Shown here: piece by piece, positions 63,887 to 64,000 of the stretch
How positions within the stretch are numbered: the first letter of the stretch is position 1
Layout of the letters: each line of letters begins with the position of its first letter
Assembly (NCBI GenBank): GCA_900551445.1
Contig: URWA01000005.1
Location: 52,641-116,640, forward strand
Source of the DNA: an uncultured Bacteroides sp.
GTDB taxonomy: Bacteria > Bacteroidota > Bacteroidia > Bacteroidales > Bacteroidaceae
Length of the DNA stretch: 64,000 nt
Direction of reading: 5' to 3'
The notes under the pieces: generated by a model
The model's database searches: none
Told to the model about the DNA's origin: nothing
Seen by the model: only the letters and a program-made list of their open reading frames with translations
Translations under genes and position numbers: made by a program

Positions 63887-64000
63887 TTATGCCACCCTTA
63901 TATTTTGATAATTTTTGTCTGTCATTTTCTGATTTTTGATTTTAGCACACATTTTCTTTATATTAAAAGCAATGGCAAAGAAGGCAAAGTCCATTGTGAC
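63887..64000 (-). CDS. Transposase C-terminus, partial
   Basis: Thirty-seven residues are visible on the minus strand before the stop at 63887-63889. They read MDFAFFAIAFNIKKMCAK near the edge, then KNQKMTDKNYQNIRVA. The first part matches, from memory, the C-terminal helix of IS1182/IS4-like DDE transposases in Bacteroides (general form FxxIAxNIKK). The catalytic core is outside the window. Confidence 0.6.
   Translation of the reverse strand, partial: VTMDFAFFAIAFNIKKMCAKIKNQKMTDKNYQNIRVA

Larger units (their letters stand above)
63757..64000 (-). mobile_element. 3' end of an insertion sequence, truncated by the window
   Basis: The transposase C-terminus at 63887-64000 and the hairpin-like sequence at 63758-63790 suggest that an IS enters from the right and ends near 63757. 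The outer border is inferred; the other end and any target duplication lie outside the window. Confidence 0.5.

Overview
The window reads as a chromosomal segment of a gut Bacteroidales bacterium, Bacteroides or Phocaeicola-like. The evidence is two SusC/SusD pairs with many secreted glycoside hydrolases, repeated use of the Bacteroides promoter (TTTG, about 19-20 bases, TAnnTTTG), scarce Shine-Dalgarno sites, and an rplM-rpsI-rpsB-tsf cluster. The species cannot be fixed from the sequence.

Region 1 (1-26,389) is a large polysaccharide utilisation locus (PUL). Two GH3 beta-glucosidase-type genes point left; the first runs off the window. To the right follow a GH105 hydrolase, a FecR-type anti-sigma factor with no sigma gene beside it, a DUF4832-type lipoprotein, a SusC with an N-terminal STN signalling domain, and SusD. 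A tightly packed enzyme operon comes next: FAD-dependent oxidoreductase with a carbohydrate-binding-like N-terminus, GH36-like alpha-galactosidase, CE7-like acetylesterase, GH2, an SGNH(DUF4886)-GH3 fusion, and a second GH2. The mix suggests an acetylated, galactose- and glucose-containing plant glycan or glycoside with uronic acid parts. The exact substrate is not determinable.

Region 2 (26,390-33,800) holds housekeeping and envelope genes: a THUMP-like methyltransferase behind a promoter-plus-terminator leader, an ABC exporter operon with a GIN-domain protein behind a sigma-54-like promoter, a small lipoprotein and a CaCA antiporter.

Region 3 (33,800-46,500) is a second PUL: a double GH43 protein, GH51 arabinofuranosidase, SusC without STN, SusD and GH35 beta-galactosidase. 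This fits arabinan or arabinogalactan side-chain use.

Region 4 (46,600-63,721) is mostly core metabolism and translation: GltA-type oxidoreductase, purB, an RluB-type pseudouridine synthase with a disordered tail, asnS, rplM-rpsI-rpsB-tsf, gpmI, rpmH, efp, a GH95 enzyme, type B L31 and class II fba. The right edge enters the 3' end of an insertion sequence whose transposase lies on the minus strand.

The least explained structures are two intergenic arrays of 22-bp tandem palindromic units (32,195-32,290 and 61,890-62,021), the FAD enzyme and SGNH-GH3 fusion inside the first PUL, and block-wise base-composition changes inside single PUL genes.
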